64,000 nucleotides of DNA from Chryseobacterium sp. ON_d1 (GCF_006829085.1 NZ_BJTC01000018.1:1-64000); one strand, 5' to 3'. Positions 51,118-59,969 are shown, counted from the first letter of the stretch. Notes: generated by a model not told the origin, from the letters alone. Numbers and translations: made by a program.

Positions 51118-51696
51118 TTATTTTTTGATTTGTTCTATTAAAAAATCGACCATTTCCATCACTTCTTTTTTGTTCTGGGTCAAGTTATAATGACTCCAAA
51201 AACTGCTGAAAGAAGACAGGATATACCGGGCAATAATCGGAGATGAGCTTTCACTTTTAAGATCACCATTCTGCTGAGCCTGTACGATTGCTTTTTCTAA
51301 AATAGCGTGTAAGGATTTGCCACTTTTCAAGAGGAACTGCCTTACTTCCTGATCTTCCGGAACAATTTCAAAAATGGTCTTTACCGTAAGACAAGCCTTA
51401 TTATCAGTTATGGTTTGTTCAACAACATCGCGAATGATATTTTCAAGTGCGCTTATACCTTTATTTTTTGCCTGTAACGCTTGGGAATATTGCTCCTCTT
51501 TAAAATCAGCATAATTTGACAGGCATTTTAAAAATAAGTCATGCTTATTGCCGTAGGTATCATAAATACTGCTTCTGTTCAGCTTCATTGCATCAACTAT
51601 ATCATGCATAGAAGTCGCATGATATCCCTTTTCCCAAAAGAGATTACGGGCTGATTCCAGCTTTTCTGTATAGTCAAATTCTTTATTTCTTGGCAT
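51118..51696 (-). CDS. TetR/AcrR family transcriptional regulator
   Basis: Read from ATG 51696 (MPRNKEFDYTEKLESARNLF) the protein has 192 residues. The N-terminal helix-turn-helix is typical (FWEKGYHATSMHDIVDAMKLNRSSIYDTYGNKHDLF, residues about 18-53). The C-terminal ligand-binding domain resembles that of YxaF/LmrA-like repressors. A matching 20-bp motif upstream of this gene and upstream of its downstream neighbour suggests self- and neighbour-repression. The upstream TTG start at 51711 lies next to the operator and is not used. Confidence 0.92.
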   Translation of the reverse strand: MPRNKEFDYTEKLESARNLFWEKGYHATSMHDIVDAMKLNRSSIYDTYGNKHDLFLKCLSNYADFKEEQYSQALQAKNKGISALENIIRDVVEQTITDNKACLTVKTIFEIVPEDQEVRQFLLKSGKSLHAILEKAIVQAQQNGDLKSESSSPIIARYILSSFSSFWSHYNLTQNKKEVMEMVDFLIEQIKK

Positions 51697-51711
51697 ACTG
51701 CAAATATACAA

Positions 51712-51731
51712 TTTAAACCGATCGTTCCAAA
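51712..51731. promoter_or_regulatory. Probable TetR operator, copy 2
   Basis: TTTAAACCGATCGTTCCAAA is centred on CGATCG, which is palindromic, and lies 16 nt upstream of the TetR ATG. The rest of the gap to the patatin gene (51732-51876) shows nothing else. Confidence 0.7.
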
Positions 51732-51876
51732 TTAAATATGTTGTTAATGATTTCTTTAATTATTCTTAAGGGGCAGAATCTAATTTTTTAATGGCTTTTT
51801 ATTAAAATAATTTTAAAATCGTCATATTTATAAAAATTAACTTAATTATTTCAGCCTGTTTTCATACATTTATTCT

Positions 51877-52677
51877 ATGAATTTTGAAAGAGTAGGACTT
51901 GTTTTATCAGGAGGCGGTACCAAAGGAATCGCTCACGCAGGCGTAATAAAATTCTTACAGGAAAAAAGCATTGAGGTTGACATCCTTTCCTGCTGCAGCG
52001 CAGGATCTATTGTAGGATGTCTGCATGCGATAGGAAAAACCCCGGAAGAAATTCTGGAATTTTTCAATTCTGTCTATTTTTTCAACTGGAAACATTTTAC
52101 GTTTAATCAGCCAGGGTTGGTTTCTTCAGTGATTTTCAGAAACTATCTGAAACCTATTTTTCATGAAATGAAACTGGGAGATCTGGACATCGAAGTGAAA
52201 ATTGTAGCAACAGAGCTGGTTGCCGGAACCCAGAAAATTTTTGACAAAGATTTTGAGATCGTTGATGCGATCATTGCGTCGTGTTCCATCCCGGGAATAA
52301 CAACTCCTTACATCATTGGTGACGAAATGTACTGTGATGGTGGGGTATTGAACAATTTTCCGGCAGATATCATCAGGGATGACTGTGATAAGCTGATTGG
52401 GGTATTTGTATCTCCACCCAATGAAGCCAAGATCAAAGATCTGAATTCAATCAAAGCAATTGTTTCCCGTTCTTATGACCTTCTTTCCTATAGAATAGAA
52501 AGAATAAAATTTGATTATTGTGACTGGTTCATTTCTTCACAGAAGCTCGCATCTTATGGAACTTTTGAGCGTAGAAAAGACAGATTGGAAGAGATTTTTA
52601 ATATCGGTTACAAAGCAGCCAAAGAGAGTTATGAATCCAGCGGTTTTTTTACAGAACTAAAACAATCCGGAACATAA
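51877..52677 (+). CDS. Patatin-like phospholipase family protein
   Basis: The 266-residue protein has the patatin oxyanion motif LVLSGGGTKGIAHAGVI (residues 9-25), the nucleophile elbow with Ser41 in SCCSAGSIVG and the catalytic Asp154 in DGGVLNNFP. The elbow's first glycine (GxSxG) is replaced by Cys39, which is unusual. Other features and the length fit bacterial patatins that hydrolyse phospholipid acyl groups. No signal peptide is present. It is monocistronic. Confidence 0.9.
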   Translation: MNFERVGLVLSGGGTKGIAHAGVIKFLQEKSIEVDILSCCSAGSIVGCLHAIGKTPEEILEFFNSVYFFNWKHFTFNQPGLVSSVIFRNYLKPIFHEMKLGDLDIEVKIVATELVAGTQKIFDKDFEIVDAIIASCSIPGITTPYIIGDEMYCDGGVLNNFPADIIRDDCDKLIGVFVSPPNEAKIKDLNSIKAIVSRSYDLLSYRIERIKFDYCDWFISSQKLASYGTFERRKDRLEEIFNIGYKAAKESYESSGFFTELKQSGT

Positions 52678-52678
52678 A

Positions 52679-52702
52679 AAATCCCGCAGCAATGCAGGAT
52701 TT
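52679..52702 (+). terminator. Terminator of the patatin gene
   Basis: AAATCCCGCA (52679-52688) pairs with TGCAGGATTT (52693-52702) with one mismatch and a GCAA loop, beginning at the stop codon. It is followed by CTGTTTTA, a weak T-tract. Confidence 0.65.
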
Positions 52703-52740
52703 CTGTTTTATAAAAGGTGAATCTGAATAGACAGGCTATA

Positions 52741-52781
52741 TAACTTCCAGCTTCTATCCTCCAGCTTTCAGCCTTTAGGTC
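52741..52781. repeat. REP-like unit related to 3432-3590
   Basis: The unit CTTCCAGCTTC...CCAGCTTTCAGCCT matches the right arm of the element at 3553-3585 in about 24 of 33 positions by eye. It lies between convergent gene ends and is noncoding. Confidence 0.45.
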
Positions 52782-52783
52782 TC

Positions 52784-53221
52784 TTAATTTTTAACCACAT
52801 ATCCGTCCTGACGCACAATTTCACGGTCATTCGCATCATTTACAACCAATGTATAAGGGGCTTTTTTCGGAGAGTCTGTAAGATAATTTCTCCAGATCTG
52901 ATAGCTGTGTCCTTCATTATTGAAGTTAATATAGTAGTTTCCTCCTGTACCGTCAGGAATCAGCTCTCCGTCGCTGATGATCATGCTGGGCTTTGAAGTG
53001 ATCTTTGCATTGGCATTCCACGACTGGTAAAGGTACTTACCATTCGGCTGTTTGTCGATTCTGACCTTAAACTTTTTGGTTTTAATAATTACCGTTTTGG
53101 GTACCTGCTGGGTTACAGAAGTGGTTATAAAACGATCTGTTTTCAGATTCGGAACTTCTTTGGCAAACGCGAAAGAAAACTGAGCGAAGCACAAGGTTCT
53201 TAATAAAATATGCTTTATCAT
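52784..53221 (-). CDS. Small secreted protein, unknown
   Basis: The 145-residue protein has a signal peptide (to about residue 20, FAFAKEV) and a basic, beta-rich mature part with KVRIDKQPNGKYLYQSWN, DGTGGNYYINFNNEGHSYQIW and a closing VRQDGYVVKN. No family is recognised. A -7 box TATATTTG lies at 53257-53264 (minus strand), 35 nt upstream of the start. Confidence 0.65.
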   Translation of the reverse strand: MIKHILLRTLCFAQFSFAFAKEVPNLKTDRFITTSVTQQVPKTVIIKTKKFKVRIDKQPNGKYLYQSWNANAKITSKPSMIISDGELIPDGTGGNYYINFNNEGHSYQIWRNYLTDSPKKAPYTLVVNDANDREIVRQDGYVVKN

Positions 53222-53427
53222 ATTGAGTGGTTATTGGTTAACATTTTAGATTCTATCAAATATAAAGCCATTTTTAATTTAGAATATAAATATATAGTGC
53301 TGAAAATTAGATTTTTACAACTGCCGGATGCGTATTTTTAGAAAATAATAATACTGATTTTCAATTTGTTATTGTTGTATTGGTAAAATATTGTCAGTTT
53401 CTAAAACAACGGATTACTTTTCTTATG

Positions 53428-53435
53428 TACATTTG
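53428..53435 (+). promoter_or_regulatory. Probable -7 box TACATTTG upstream of the flotillin-like gene
   Basis: The box matches TAnnTTTG and would give a leader of about 225 nt to the flotillin-like gene. No TTG lies at the usual distance. The leader contains a 29-codon open frame. Confidence 0.5.
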
Positions 53436-53469
53436 TACCATCAAAGGATCTCGTTCCTTTATTATCAAA

Positions 53470-53559
53470 ATGAAACTAATTAACTTTAAGTTTTTTCTAT
53501 TAAAAGTATCAGAAATCATCTTCACGATTTTTAATACATCTCCTCCTGTAATTTCTTAA
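53470..53559 (+). CDS. Possible 29-residue leader peptide
   Basis: The frame starts MKLINFKFFLLKVSEIIFTI and ends with a Pro-Pro sequence before TAA, 106 nt upstream of the flotillin-like gene and downstream of a candidate promoter. It could be a translated leader or a chance frame in AT-rich DNA. The rest of the 53222-53665 gap holds no gene. Confidence 0.25.
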   Translation: MKLINFKFFLLKVSEIIFTIFNTSPPVIS

Positions 53560-53665
53560 TTTTTTTCGAAAGAATTATCACATAATTCGTACTCTGTTTT
53601 TTCGTATTCTGAAGAATCAGAGCACAATCCCTGTTTTAAAATTTAATTAAAAAACAAAACAAACT

Positions 53666-55609
53666 ATGGAATTAGGTTTTCATGGCTGGATGATTCCGGC
53701 CGTAATGGCGCTTTTATGCGTACTTTTTTACAAATTCATTTTGAGAATTTTCTTTGGGTTAATCATTGTTCCTCAGGACAAAATCGGTTTGGTGACCAAG
53801 AAATTCGTACTGGTCGGTAAGCAGGAACTTCCGGAAGGTAGAATCATTGCAACTAATGGAGAAGCAGGCTTTCAGGCACAGACATTAGCACCCGGCGTTT
53901 ATTTCGGAAAATGGATATGGCAATATTCTATTGATTTTCAGTCTTTCACCGTGATTCCGACCGGAAAAATAGGTCTTTTATTGGCAAAAGACGGTATAGA
54001 GCTGGAAACCGGAAGGATTTTAGGCAGAAAAGTAGATTGTGATTCTTTTCAGGATGCTGAAGCTTTTTTAAAAAAAGGGGGAAGAAAAGGCCGCCAGACT
54101 GCAATTATAGCACCGGGATCTTACAGAATCAATACATTATTGTTTGAGATAGAACTGACGGATATGACTCAGATACCTGATAATGCAGTGGGAATCATCA
54201 CAACAATGGAAGGAAGTCCTTTGGAAGAAGGTCAGATTGCGGGTAAAATTATCAATGATCATAATAAGTTTCAGGATGTTGATACTTTTTTGAATAACGG
54301 TGGGTATAAAGGTCTTCAGGAGCAGGTAATTCTTGCAGGATCATACTTTCTGAATCCCTGGTTTACAAAAGTCGAAATGGTGAAAATGACAGAGATTCCG
54401 ATTGGCCATGTTGGAGTAATTATCAGCTATGTAGGAGAAGAAGGAAAAGATTTAAGCGGAGTTGATTTTAAACATGGAAATATTGTAGAGAAGGGGCATA
54501 AGGGAGTTTGGGCAGAACCTATTGGTCCAGGAAAATATCCAATTAATCCTTACATTATGAAAGTTGAGCTTGTTCCTACCACCAATCTGGTATTGAACTG
54601 GGCTTATGAAAGAAGTGAATCTCATCAGCTTGATAAAAATCTTTCAACGATTACAGTACGAAGTAAAGATGGTTTCCCTTTCAATCTGGATGTTTCTCAG
54701 ATCATTCATATTCCCACTTATGAAGCTCCGAAAGTGATTGCCCGTTTTGGAAATATGATCAATCTTGTAAGCCAGGTTTTGGAACCTACTATTGGTAACT
54801 ATTTCAGAAACTCGGCACAAGACAGTGATGTAATTGCATTTTTGGGAACCCGAAAAGAAAGACAGCAATCAGCAAAAGATCACATCAGCAGTGTTTTGGA
54901 ACAATACAACGTCAATGCTGTTGATACTTTAATAGGAGCCATTGTTCCACCGGAAAGCCTGATGAAAACTTTAACAGACAGAAAACTGGCGGAAGAACAG
55001 AAAATTACTTATGAAACCGAAATGCTGGCTCAGGAAACCCGTCAGGCTTTGGAAAAGGAGACGGCGGTAGCTGATATGCAAAAGGAAATCGTAAAAGCAG
55101 ATCAAGGGGTAGTGATTGCGGAAAGAATTGCTGATGCATCCGTTAAAAAAGCAACAGGAGATGCCAATTCTGTAAGATTGCAGGCTAATGCGGAAGGAGA
55201 CAGACTGAAACTTCTGGCAACAGGTGAAGCAGAAAAAACGAGACTTTTGGCAAAAGCTGAAGCCGAAAAAATAGAATTGCTGGCAAAAGCAAGTGCTGAA
55301 CAGATTTCATTAACAGGTAATGCTGAAGCAGAAAAGATATTGGCCATCGGTAAGTCTAATGCTGAAGCTTACAAATTATCTGTAGAAGCAATGGGTGGAA
55401 ATAACTTTACCCAATTGAAAATTATGGAAAATATAGCCAGCCAGAATGTAAGAATAATGCCTGAAGTATTAATAGGAGGTAACGGAGATTCAGCGAATGG
55501 AGGCATAAGCGGACTTTTGGGACTTCAGCTTTTGGAACAGATTCAGAGGAAAAGTGTAGAAACGGAAGATGACATTGACGCAAAAACGGATAGTAATCCC
55601 AAGCCTTAA
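53666..55609 (+). CDS. Large flotillin-like SPFH domain protein
   Basis: The 647-residue protein has an N-terminal membrane segment (residues about 10-35), two or more copies of an extended SPFH-associated module (residues about 95-165 and 170-240; each IP...G..., then FQDxxxFLxxGGxKGxQ and an ALAPGxYxxN-type close), the core SPFH domain (about 310-420, TVRSKDGFPFNLDVSQIIHIP) and a C-terminal Ala/Glu/Lys coiled coil (about 440-580) typical of flotillins, then a Gly-rich tail. It is expected to form membrane-associated oligomers that organise lipid microdomains. It is monocistronic with a strong terminator. Confidence 0.87.
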   Translation: MELGFHGWMIPAVMALLCVLFYKFILRIFFGLIIVPQDKIGLVTKKFVLVGKQELPEGRIIATNGEAGFQAQTLAPGVYFGKWIWQYSIDFQSFTVIPTGKIGLLLAKDGIELETGRILGRKVDCDSFQDAEAFLKKGGRKGRQTAIIAPGSYRINTLLFEIELTDMTQIPDNAVGIITTMEGSPLEEGQIAGKIINDHNKFQDVDTFLNNGGYKGLQEQVILAGSYFLNPWFTKVEMVKMTEIPIGHVGVIISYVGEEGKDLSGVDFKHGNIVEKGHKGVWAEPIGPGKYPINPYIMKVELVPTTNLVLNWAYERSESHQLDKNLSTITVRSKDGFPFNLDVSQIIHIPTYEAPKVIARFGNMINLVSQVLEPTIGNYFRNSAQDSDVIAFLGTRKERQQSAKDHISSVLEQYNVNAVDTLIGAIVPPESLMKTLTDRKLAEEQKITYETEMLAQETRQALEKETAVADMQKEIVKADQGVVIAERIADASVKKATGDANSVRLQANAEGDRLKLLATGEAEKTRLLAKAEAEKIELLAKASAEQISLTGNAEAEKILAIGKSNAEAYKLSVEAMGGNNFTQLKIMENIASQNVRIMPEVLIGGNGDSANGGISGLLGLQLLEQIQRKSVETEDDIDAKTDSNPKP

Positions 55610-55638
55610 GGTGAAATAATCCCAAGTCAATTTTTAAT

Positions 55639-55686
55639 AATAAAATAAAGGCTTTCATTTTTAAAAGTGAAAGCCTTTATTTTATT
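55639..55686 (+). terminator. Terminator with a 19-bp stem
   Basis: AATAAAATAAAGGCTTTCA (55639-55657) is matched by its perfect inverse at 55668-55686, loop about 10 nt. The T-rich right arm provides the T-tract. A 120-nt AT-rich gap follows before the next gene. Confidence 0.92.
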
Positions 55687-55808
55687 AAGAAATTCTTTTT
55701 TTGCAATTATCAAACTGGATTTGCGTAGTGTGCATCCCAATGGAACTGAATATAAGATAAAGTTCCTAGTAATAATTTGTTTTGGTTAAAAATAGATTAT
55801 GAAAAAAA

Positions 55809-56300
55809 TTATTTAAATATTTCTTTGAACTCATCAATATAAGATAGCTTTTCATAGCCCAAATACTTGAAATTTCTTTGGATGTGATTTTTTACCTTAA
55901 AATAATTTTTATGGTAGAATTGTGATATTTTTAAAACTTTCGTTCCTGCTTTGTATAAATAAAGATATTCATAGGTTCCTCCTTTGCCTGTCAAATGGCT
56001 ATATTTCCAACCCTCTATTTCAGAAATTTTATGAGTTTTAGTTAGAAGTCCGAAAAATTTTTTTACAAAAATATCATTTTGGTTTATTGTTATACTGATA
56101 CATTTAGTTCTTAGTTCTCCAAAAAAAAGTAATACAAACGAAAAGATAAGTATAGTCGGTATAAATATTCTTGGAAATAAAGGTGTACTAAAATTTTTTG
56201 TAATAAAAATTTCAGGAATAATTAAGATAATGAGATATAAAATAAGAATTAAGAGTAATGGTATTAACAATGCTTTAAAAGTAAATTTTGTCTTCATCAT
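55809..56300 (-). CDS. Membrane protein with PH-like domain, unknown
   Basis: The 163-residue protein has two N-terminal membrane segments (about residues 10-32 and 42-62) and a C-terminal region resembling bacterial PH-like domains (SITINQNDIFVKKFFGLLTKTHKISEIEGWKY). Its ATG overlaps the ABC ATPase stop by one base (TAATG), so it is translationally coupled to it and may be part of the same system. It also starts with MMKTKF; the second ATG is equally likely. Confidence 0.68.
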   Translation of the reverse strand: MMKTKFTFKALLIPLLLILILYLIILIIPEIFITKNFSTPLFPRIFIPTILIFSFVLLFFGELRTKCISITINQNDIFVKKFFGLLTKTHKISEIEGWKYSHLTGKGGTYEYLYLYKAGTKVLKISQFYHKNYFKVKNHIQRNFKYLGYEKLSYIDEFKEIFK

Positions 56301-57019
56301 TAATCTTCAAGCCTAACCTCAAAACTCTGCGTATAACTCGCAAACGCATCTTCCAGGCTTTCAAATTTACCTTTGAACTCATCAATAGGACAGTCCTGAA
56401 GAATATTTCCTTTATGAATAAGAATTACCCTGGAGCAAAGCGCTTCCACTTCCTGCATGATGTGAGTGGATAACAAAACAGTCTTTTGTTGTCCGATTTC
56501 TTTTACTACATTACGGATTTCGATGATCTGATTAGGATCCAGACCATTCGTAGGTTCATCTAAAATCAGTAAGTCCGGTTGATGAATAATAGCCTGTGCC
56601 AGCCCTATTCGCTGTTTATATCCTTTTGACAGCTGTCCGATCTTCTTAGATTTTTCAGGGGTAATTCCTACCAGTTCAATGACCTCATCAACTCTGGAAT
56701 CAGGGATCTTATGGATATTGGCAACAAACTGAAGGTATTCTTTTACGTACATTTCCAGATAAAGCGGATTGTTTTCAGGAAGAAAGCCTATTTTCTTTTT
56801 GCTTTCAATCTCATGATCGGAAATATTTAAGCCGTTAAAAATGATTTCTCCCTGGTCAATTTTCAGTGCACCGACAATAGATTTCATCAGGGTAGATTTT
56901 CCGGCACCGTTCGGGCCGAGAAGACCAATGATTTCGTTTTTATCAATAGAAATGTTGATGTTGTCAAGGGCAGTCTGTTCACCAAATTTTTTGGTTAAAT
57001 TGATTATCTGAAGCGGCAT
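56300..57019 (-). CDS. ABC transporter ATP-binding protein (GldA-like)
   Basis: Read from ATG 57019 (MPLQIINLTKKFGEQTAL) the protein has 239 residues. It has Walker A GPNGAGKST, the signature LSKGYKQRIGLAQA, Walker B LLILDEPTNGLDPNQ and the H-loop LLSTHIMQEVE. The segment GFLPENNPLYLEMYVKEYL resembles gliding motility GldA, but the protein is shorter than GldA's usual roughly 300 residues. No partner permease is seen in the window. The neighbour downstream is a coupled PH-like membrane protein. Confidence 0.93.
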   Translation of the reverse strand: MPLQIINLTKKFGEQTALDNINISIDKNEIIGLLGPNGAGKSTLMKSIVGALKIDQGEIIFNGLNISDHEIESKKKIGFLPENNPLYLEMYVKEYLQFVANIHKIPDSRVDEVIELVGITPEKSKKIGQLSKGYKQRIGLAQAIIHQPDLLILDEPTNGLDPNQIIEIRNVVKEIGQQKTVLLSTHIMQEVEALCSRVILIHKGNILQDCPIDEFKGKFESLEDAFASYTQSFEVRLED

Positions 57020-57053
57020 ATGTTTAATGTCTTTGTGCAAAAATAAAATAAAA

Positions 57054-57077
57054 AAACTCATTCGTTGGAATGAGTTT
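57054..57077 (-). terminator. Terminator of the 57099 gene
   Basis: AAACTCATTC (57054-57063) pairs with GAATGAGTTT (57068-57077), loop GTTG. On the minus strand it is followed by TTTTTTATTTTATTTTTG. It separates the secreted protein gene from the ABC ATPase gene. Confidence 0.9.
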
Positions 57078-57098
57078 CGCAATATTTATAAAATATCA

Positions 57099-57656
57099 TT
57101 ATTTTTTTGATTTTTTCTTGGCTCCCCCTGTTGCAGGTGCTGCACTAGAGGCTGTATTTGCCGTTCCTTTAGCGGGAGTAATAATAGTGGCAGGTTTATC
57201 ATATAAAGCATATTTTCCATTGGTTCTGCCAAAAATTTTCTCCACCTGTTTTTGTGTTAAAAACTGTGACTTTCCAATATATTTTCTGTTTTTGTTGATC
57301 ACCTGAATAAACTGTACCGTCTGCTGACCGTAGTTCTTTTCGTAATGAAGCTCGATGATATCATTAGGAAGTTCCAGTACAATATTCTCATCAGGAACAG
57401 AGATAAATCCATCCATGATCAGCTTAAACAATCCGGCAACATCTCCATTAATATTCTGGAAAGAAAATGACCGGATCGTATTCAGGTTACTGGTATTCAG
57501 ATCCTGGTAATTGACAGTAAATTTATCTTCCTTTTTATACAGACCAACGGAATTATCTTTACCAATTTCCACCAAACTTTCACTTTTCAACACTTTAATC
57601 TGGGAGAAAACTGAAATACCGAACATACATGTAATAAGTAGAATTATTTTTCTCAT
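57099..57656 (-). CDS. Secreted protein of unknown function with Ala/Lys-rich tail
   Basis: The 185-residue protein has a signal peptide (MRKIILLITCMFGISVFSQ). The mature part is beta-rich with SFSFQNINGDVAGLFKLIMDGF and NIVLELPNDIIELHYEKNYG, and ends in a low-complexity tail (PAKGTANTASSAAPATGG followed by KKKSKK). No family is recognised. It is monocistronic. Confidence 0.68.
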   Translation of the reverse strand: MRKIILLITCMFGISVFSQIKVLKSESLVEIGKDNSVGLYKKEDKFTVNYQDLNTSNLNTIRSFSFQNINGDVAGLFKLIMDGFISVPDENIVLELPNDIIELHYEKNYGQQTVQFIQVINKNRKYIGKSQFLTQKQVEKIFGRTNGKYALYDKPATIITPAKGTANTASSAAPATGGAKKKSKK

Positions 57657-58032
57657 GGAGTGAATTTTAATGTTTTATAAATTGGTGCACATAAACTTAC
57701 TAATAAAAAAGCTAAAACGCAATTTTATTCGTTCAAGCAAAAGTAACATTTTTTTTTAATATTCATATGGAATGATCTGTTGCTGCTATAGATTGTATTG
57801 TTTGTTTAATGGGTTGTTAATCATTGGATTATTTATTTTTTTTAAACAGCTGCTCTTTTCAGATTCACACAAATGTACAGTATTGATTTAATGTAATGTA
57901 TTGAAAAACAGATTGAAAATTAATCAAATAAAGTTGAATTAAAAATTAATTTAAAATAAATGTTAAAAATAAGGTTTTCCCAATCAAAATGCAGAAAACA
58001 GCTATGCATTCCATGCTAAATTCTTTATGAGC
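57657..58032. other. 376-nt AT-rich gap with no recognised feature
   Basis: The stretch between the 57099 gene start and the response regulator stop is very AT-rich. I find no gene, promoter box of the TAnnTTTG type facing a gene, hairpin of note or repeat family in it. Because no terminator follows the response regulator, its end may be in this gap. Confidence 0.5.
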
Positions 58033-58728
58033 TTACAACAGTTTGTTTTTGGAAATAGAAGCTATGCACGCATCATACTCCTGCTTATAACTTCTTCCCA
58101 CAGGAATATAATGACTGCTGACAAGAACTTCATGATTATTGAAGCCTGTGATAAAGGCCGAATTGATGATAAAAGACCTGTGTATTCTTACAAAGCCTTT
58201 ACCGGATACTATTTTTTCCAGATCGGTAATTTTACTTTTTGAAACAAAACTTTCTTTGGTAGCCAGTACCGCTTTGATGTCATTTCCCTGGCTCTCAAAA
58301 TATACGATCTCGGAAAGGGAAAGTTTCCGATGGATGCCTTCTGTTTTGATCAGGATAAAGTCTTCTTTGTGGGGAGATGTATTTCTCAGTATCCTTTCCA
58401 CAGCTTTGAAAAAGCGTTCGAAAGTAATTGGTTTCAGGAGATAATCTACCGCTTCCAGTTCAAAGCCTTCGAGAGCAAAATCGCGGTAAGCTGTAGTAAA
58501 AATAGTTCCCGGTTTATGAGGTAATGATTTTAAAAAATCAATTCCGTTCAGATGGGGCATTTGGATATCCAGAAACATCAGGTCGATGGTCTGTTTTTGT
58601 AATAATTTATAAGCCTGCATGGCATTTTGAGCTGTTCCGAGCAGCTTCAGGTCATGAATTTTTGAAATATGGTTTTGTAGTAATGACGCAGCCAAAGGTT
58701 CGTCCTCTACAATGATGCAGTTAATCAT
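58033..58728 (-). CDS. LytTR family response regulator
   Basis: The 231-residue protein has a receiver domain with the phospho-acceptor Asp54 in LMFLDIQMP, the acidic pair in VEDEP, and a LytTR DNA-binding domain at about 130-228 (SEIVYFESQGNDIKAVL; FVRIHRSFIINSAFI). It overlaps the histidine kinase upstream by 8 nt, the standard layout for these pairs. The targets are unknown. Such pairs in Bacteroidetes often regulate envelope or surface functions. Confidence 0.94.
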   Translation of the reverse strand: MINCIIVEDEPLAASLLQNHISKIHDLKLLGTAQNAMQAYKLLQKQTIDLMFLDIQMPHLNGIDFLKSLPHKPGTIFTTAYRDFALEGFELEAVDYLLKPITFERFFKAVERILRNTSPHKEDFILIKTEGIHRKLSLSEIVYFESQGNDIKAVLATKESFVSKSKITDLEKIVSGKGFVRIHRSFIINSAFITGFNNHEVLVSSHYIPVGRSYKQEYDACIASISKNKLL

Positions 58729-59782
58729 AATGAGCAGGCGTTGTTATTTCAACTTTAAAAATATTGTTTTTATTTGAAACCCGGAAGGTGAAATTGCCCT
58801 GATAATGATATTGTAATTGCCTTTCTATATTTTGCAGTCCGATTCCTTTTTCATGATCTTTCAGATGATCTGTGAATGTATTTTCAATGGAAAAAACAGA
58901 ATACTGCTGATCTGTTTTCAGGTTAATTTTTATTTCTGTTGTTTCCGGATTTTTTCCGGCACCATGTTTAAAGGTATTCTCAACCAAAGTAAGATAAAGC
59001 AGGGGAGGAATAGTATTTGTTGAGGGTAAAGCAATATGCATTGTAATTTTTAATCTTTCATCAGGATACCTTAGTTTTTCCAGGGCAATATAATGCTTGA
59101 TAATATCCATTTCATCGGAAATTCGGACCCACTTCTTCTGTCCATTGTATAAAATATAATCCAGCATATCCGAAAGCTGGCTGATGGATTGGGAAGTTTT
59201 ATCAGAATGGCTTATTGACAGCGAATAAATATTATTCAGGGTATTAAACAGGAAATGTGGATTGAGCTGGGATTTGAGGGATTGGAGTTCCAGCTCTGTT
59301 TTTTCCTTCTGCAGCTGGACAGTATGTTCTTTTTCGTCCTTATACCGTATAATAAACATAACCGAGATAAAGATAAATGCTCCGCTGATAATAGGAAAGG
59401 TATAGTGAAGAAGAAGGTAAGGAATATCTGTAAAAATATCGAGTAAGCTGTCTTTGTCTTCACTGGTGAACAGGGGTTCAGCTATATAGACAATAAAAAA
59501 ACGGTTGATGACAGAAATTGTATAAAGGCATAAAATAAGATAGACTGAAAATTCAAGATACTTTTTCCTGTCAAAAAAACAGCGAATCAAAAAAAAATAA
59601 ATGAAGTTGGCACCCACAATCTGGAAAATCCAGTGGCAAAAATTATAAATGATCATCTCTTTGGAAATTTCACCATCATATTCACCATATATTCTTACCG
59701 TTCCGAATACAAAAAGAGCCGTCCAGAAGAGCAGCTGGAAAGAGAGTGTTTGTCTGGTCTGATTTTCTGATTTGATTTTCAT
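58721..59782 (-). CDS. LytS-like sensor histidine kinase
   Basis: Read from ATG 59782 (MKIKSENQTRQTLSF) the protein has 353 residues. It has four membrane segments (about residues 13-30, 45-65, 78-100 and 128-146), then a short coiled coil and a His-kinase (HisKA_3/LytS type) with the acceptor His176 in QLNPHFLFNTLNNIYSL and an ATP-binding domain (YLTLVENTFKHG). The TATTTTTG box at 59789-59796 lies 6 nt upstream, which supports this start over an ATG at 59833. It forms a two-component pair with the LytTR regulator. Confidence 0.92.
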   Translation of the reverse strand: MKIKSENQTRQTLSFQLLFWTALFVFGTVRIYGEYDGEISKEMIIYNFCHWIFQIVGANFIYFFLIRCFFDRKKYLEFSVYLILCLYTISVINRFFIVYIAEPLFTSEDKDSLLDIFTDIPYLLLHYTFPIISGAFIFISVMFIIRYKDEKEHTVQLQKEKTELELQSLKSQLNPHFLFNTLNNIYSLSISHSDKTSQSISQLSDMLDYILYNGQKKWVRISDEMDIIKHYIALEKLRYPDERLKITMHIALPSTNTIPPLLYLTLVENTFKHGAGKNPETTEIKINLKTDQQYSVFSIENTFTDHLKDHEKGIGLQNIERQLQYHYQGNFTFRVSNKNNIFKVEITTPAHYD

Positions 59783-59788
59783 CACTGT

Positions 59789-59796
59789 CAAAAATA
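59789..59796 (-). promoter_or_regulatory. Minus-7 box TATTTTTG before the histidine kinase
   Basis: The box matches TAnnTTTG on the minus strand and is 6 nt before ATG 59782, so the transcript would have almost no leader. It lies inside the alternative upstream frame, arguing against that start. Confidence 0.6.
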
Positions 59797-59969
59797 TAAA
59801 ATCTGAAGCCAGATCAGGGAAAAGATATGCCAAATGATTTAAAATAATGGCGGATGACCCTATTCATAATGCAGACTGCAAATTTTGCTGTCGGAATTAA
59901 ATAATGCTGTATATGAACCGGATGCTGGAAAACAGATTGAAATTTATCAATATTTGCCTTAAAAAAATA

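Noticed and set aside
57019..57082. Longer N-terminus of the ABC ATPase (start at 57082)
   Set aside because: The added residues overlap the terminator hairpin of the neighbouring gene and do not match the ABC family.
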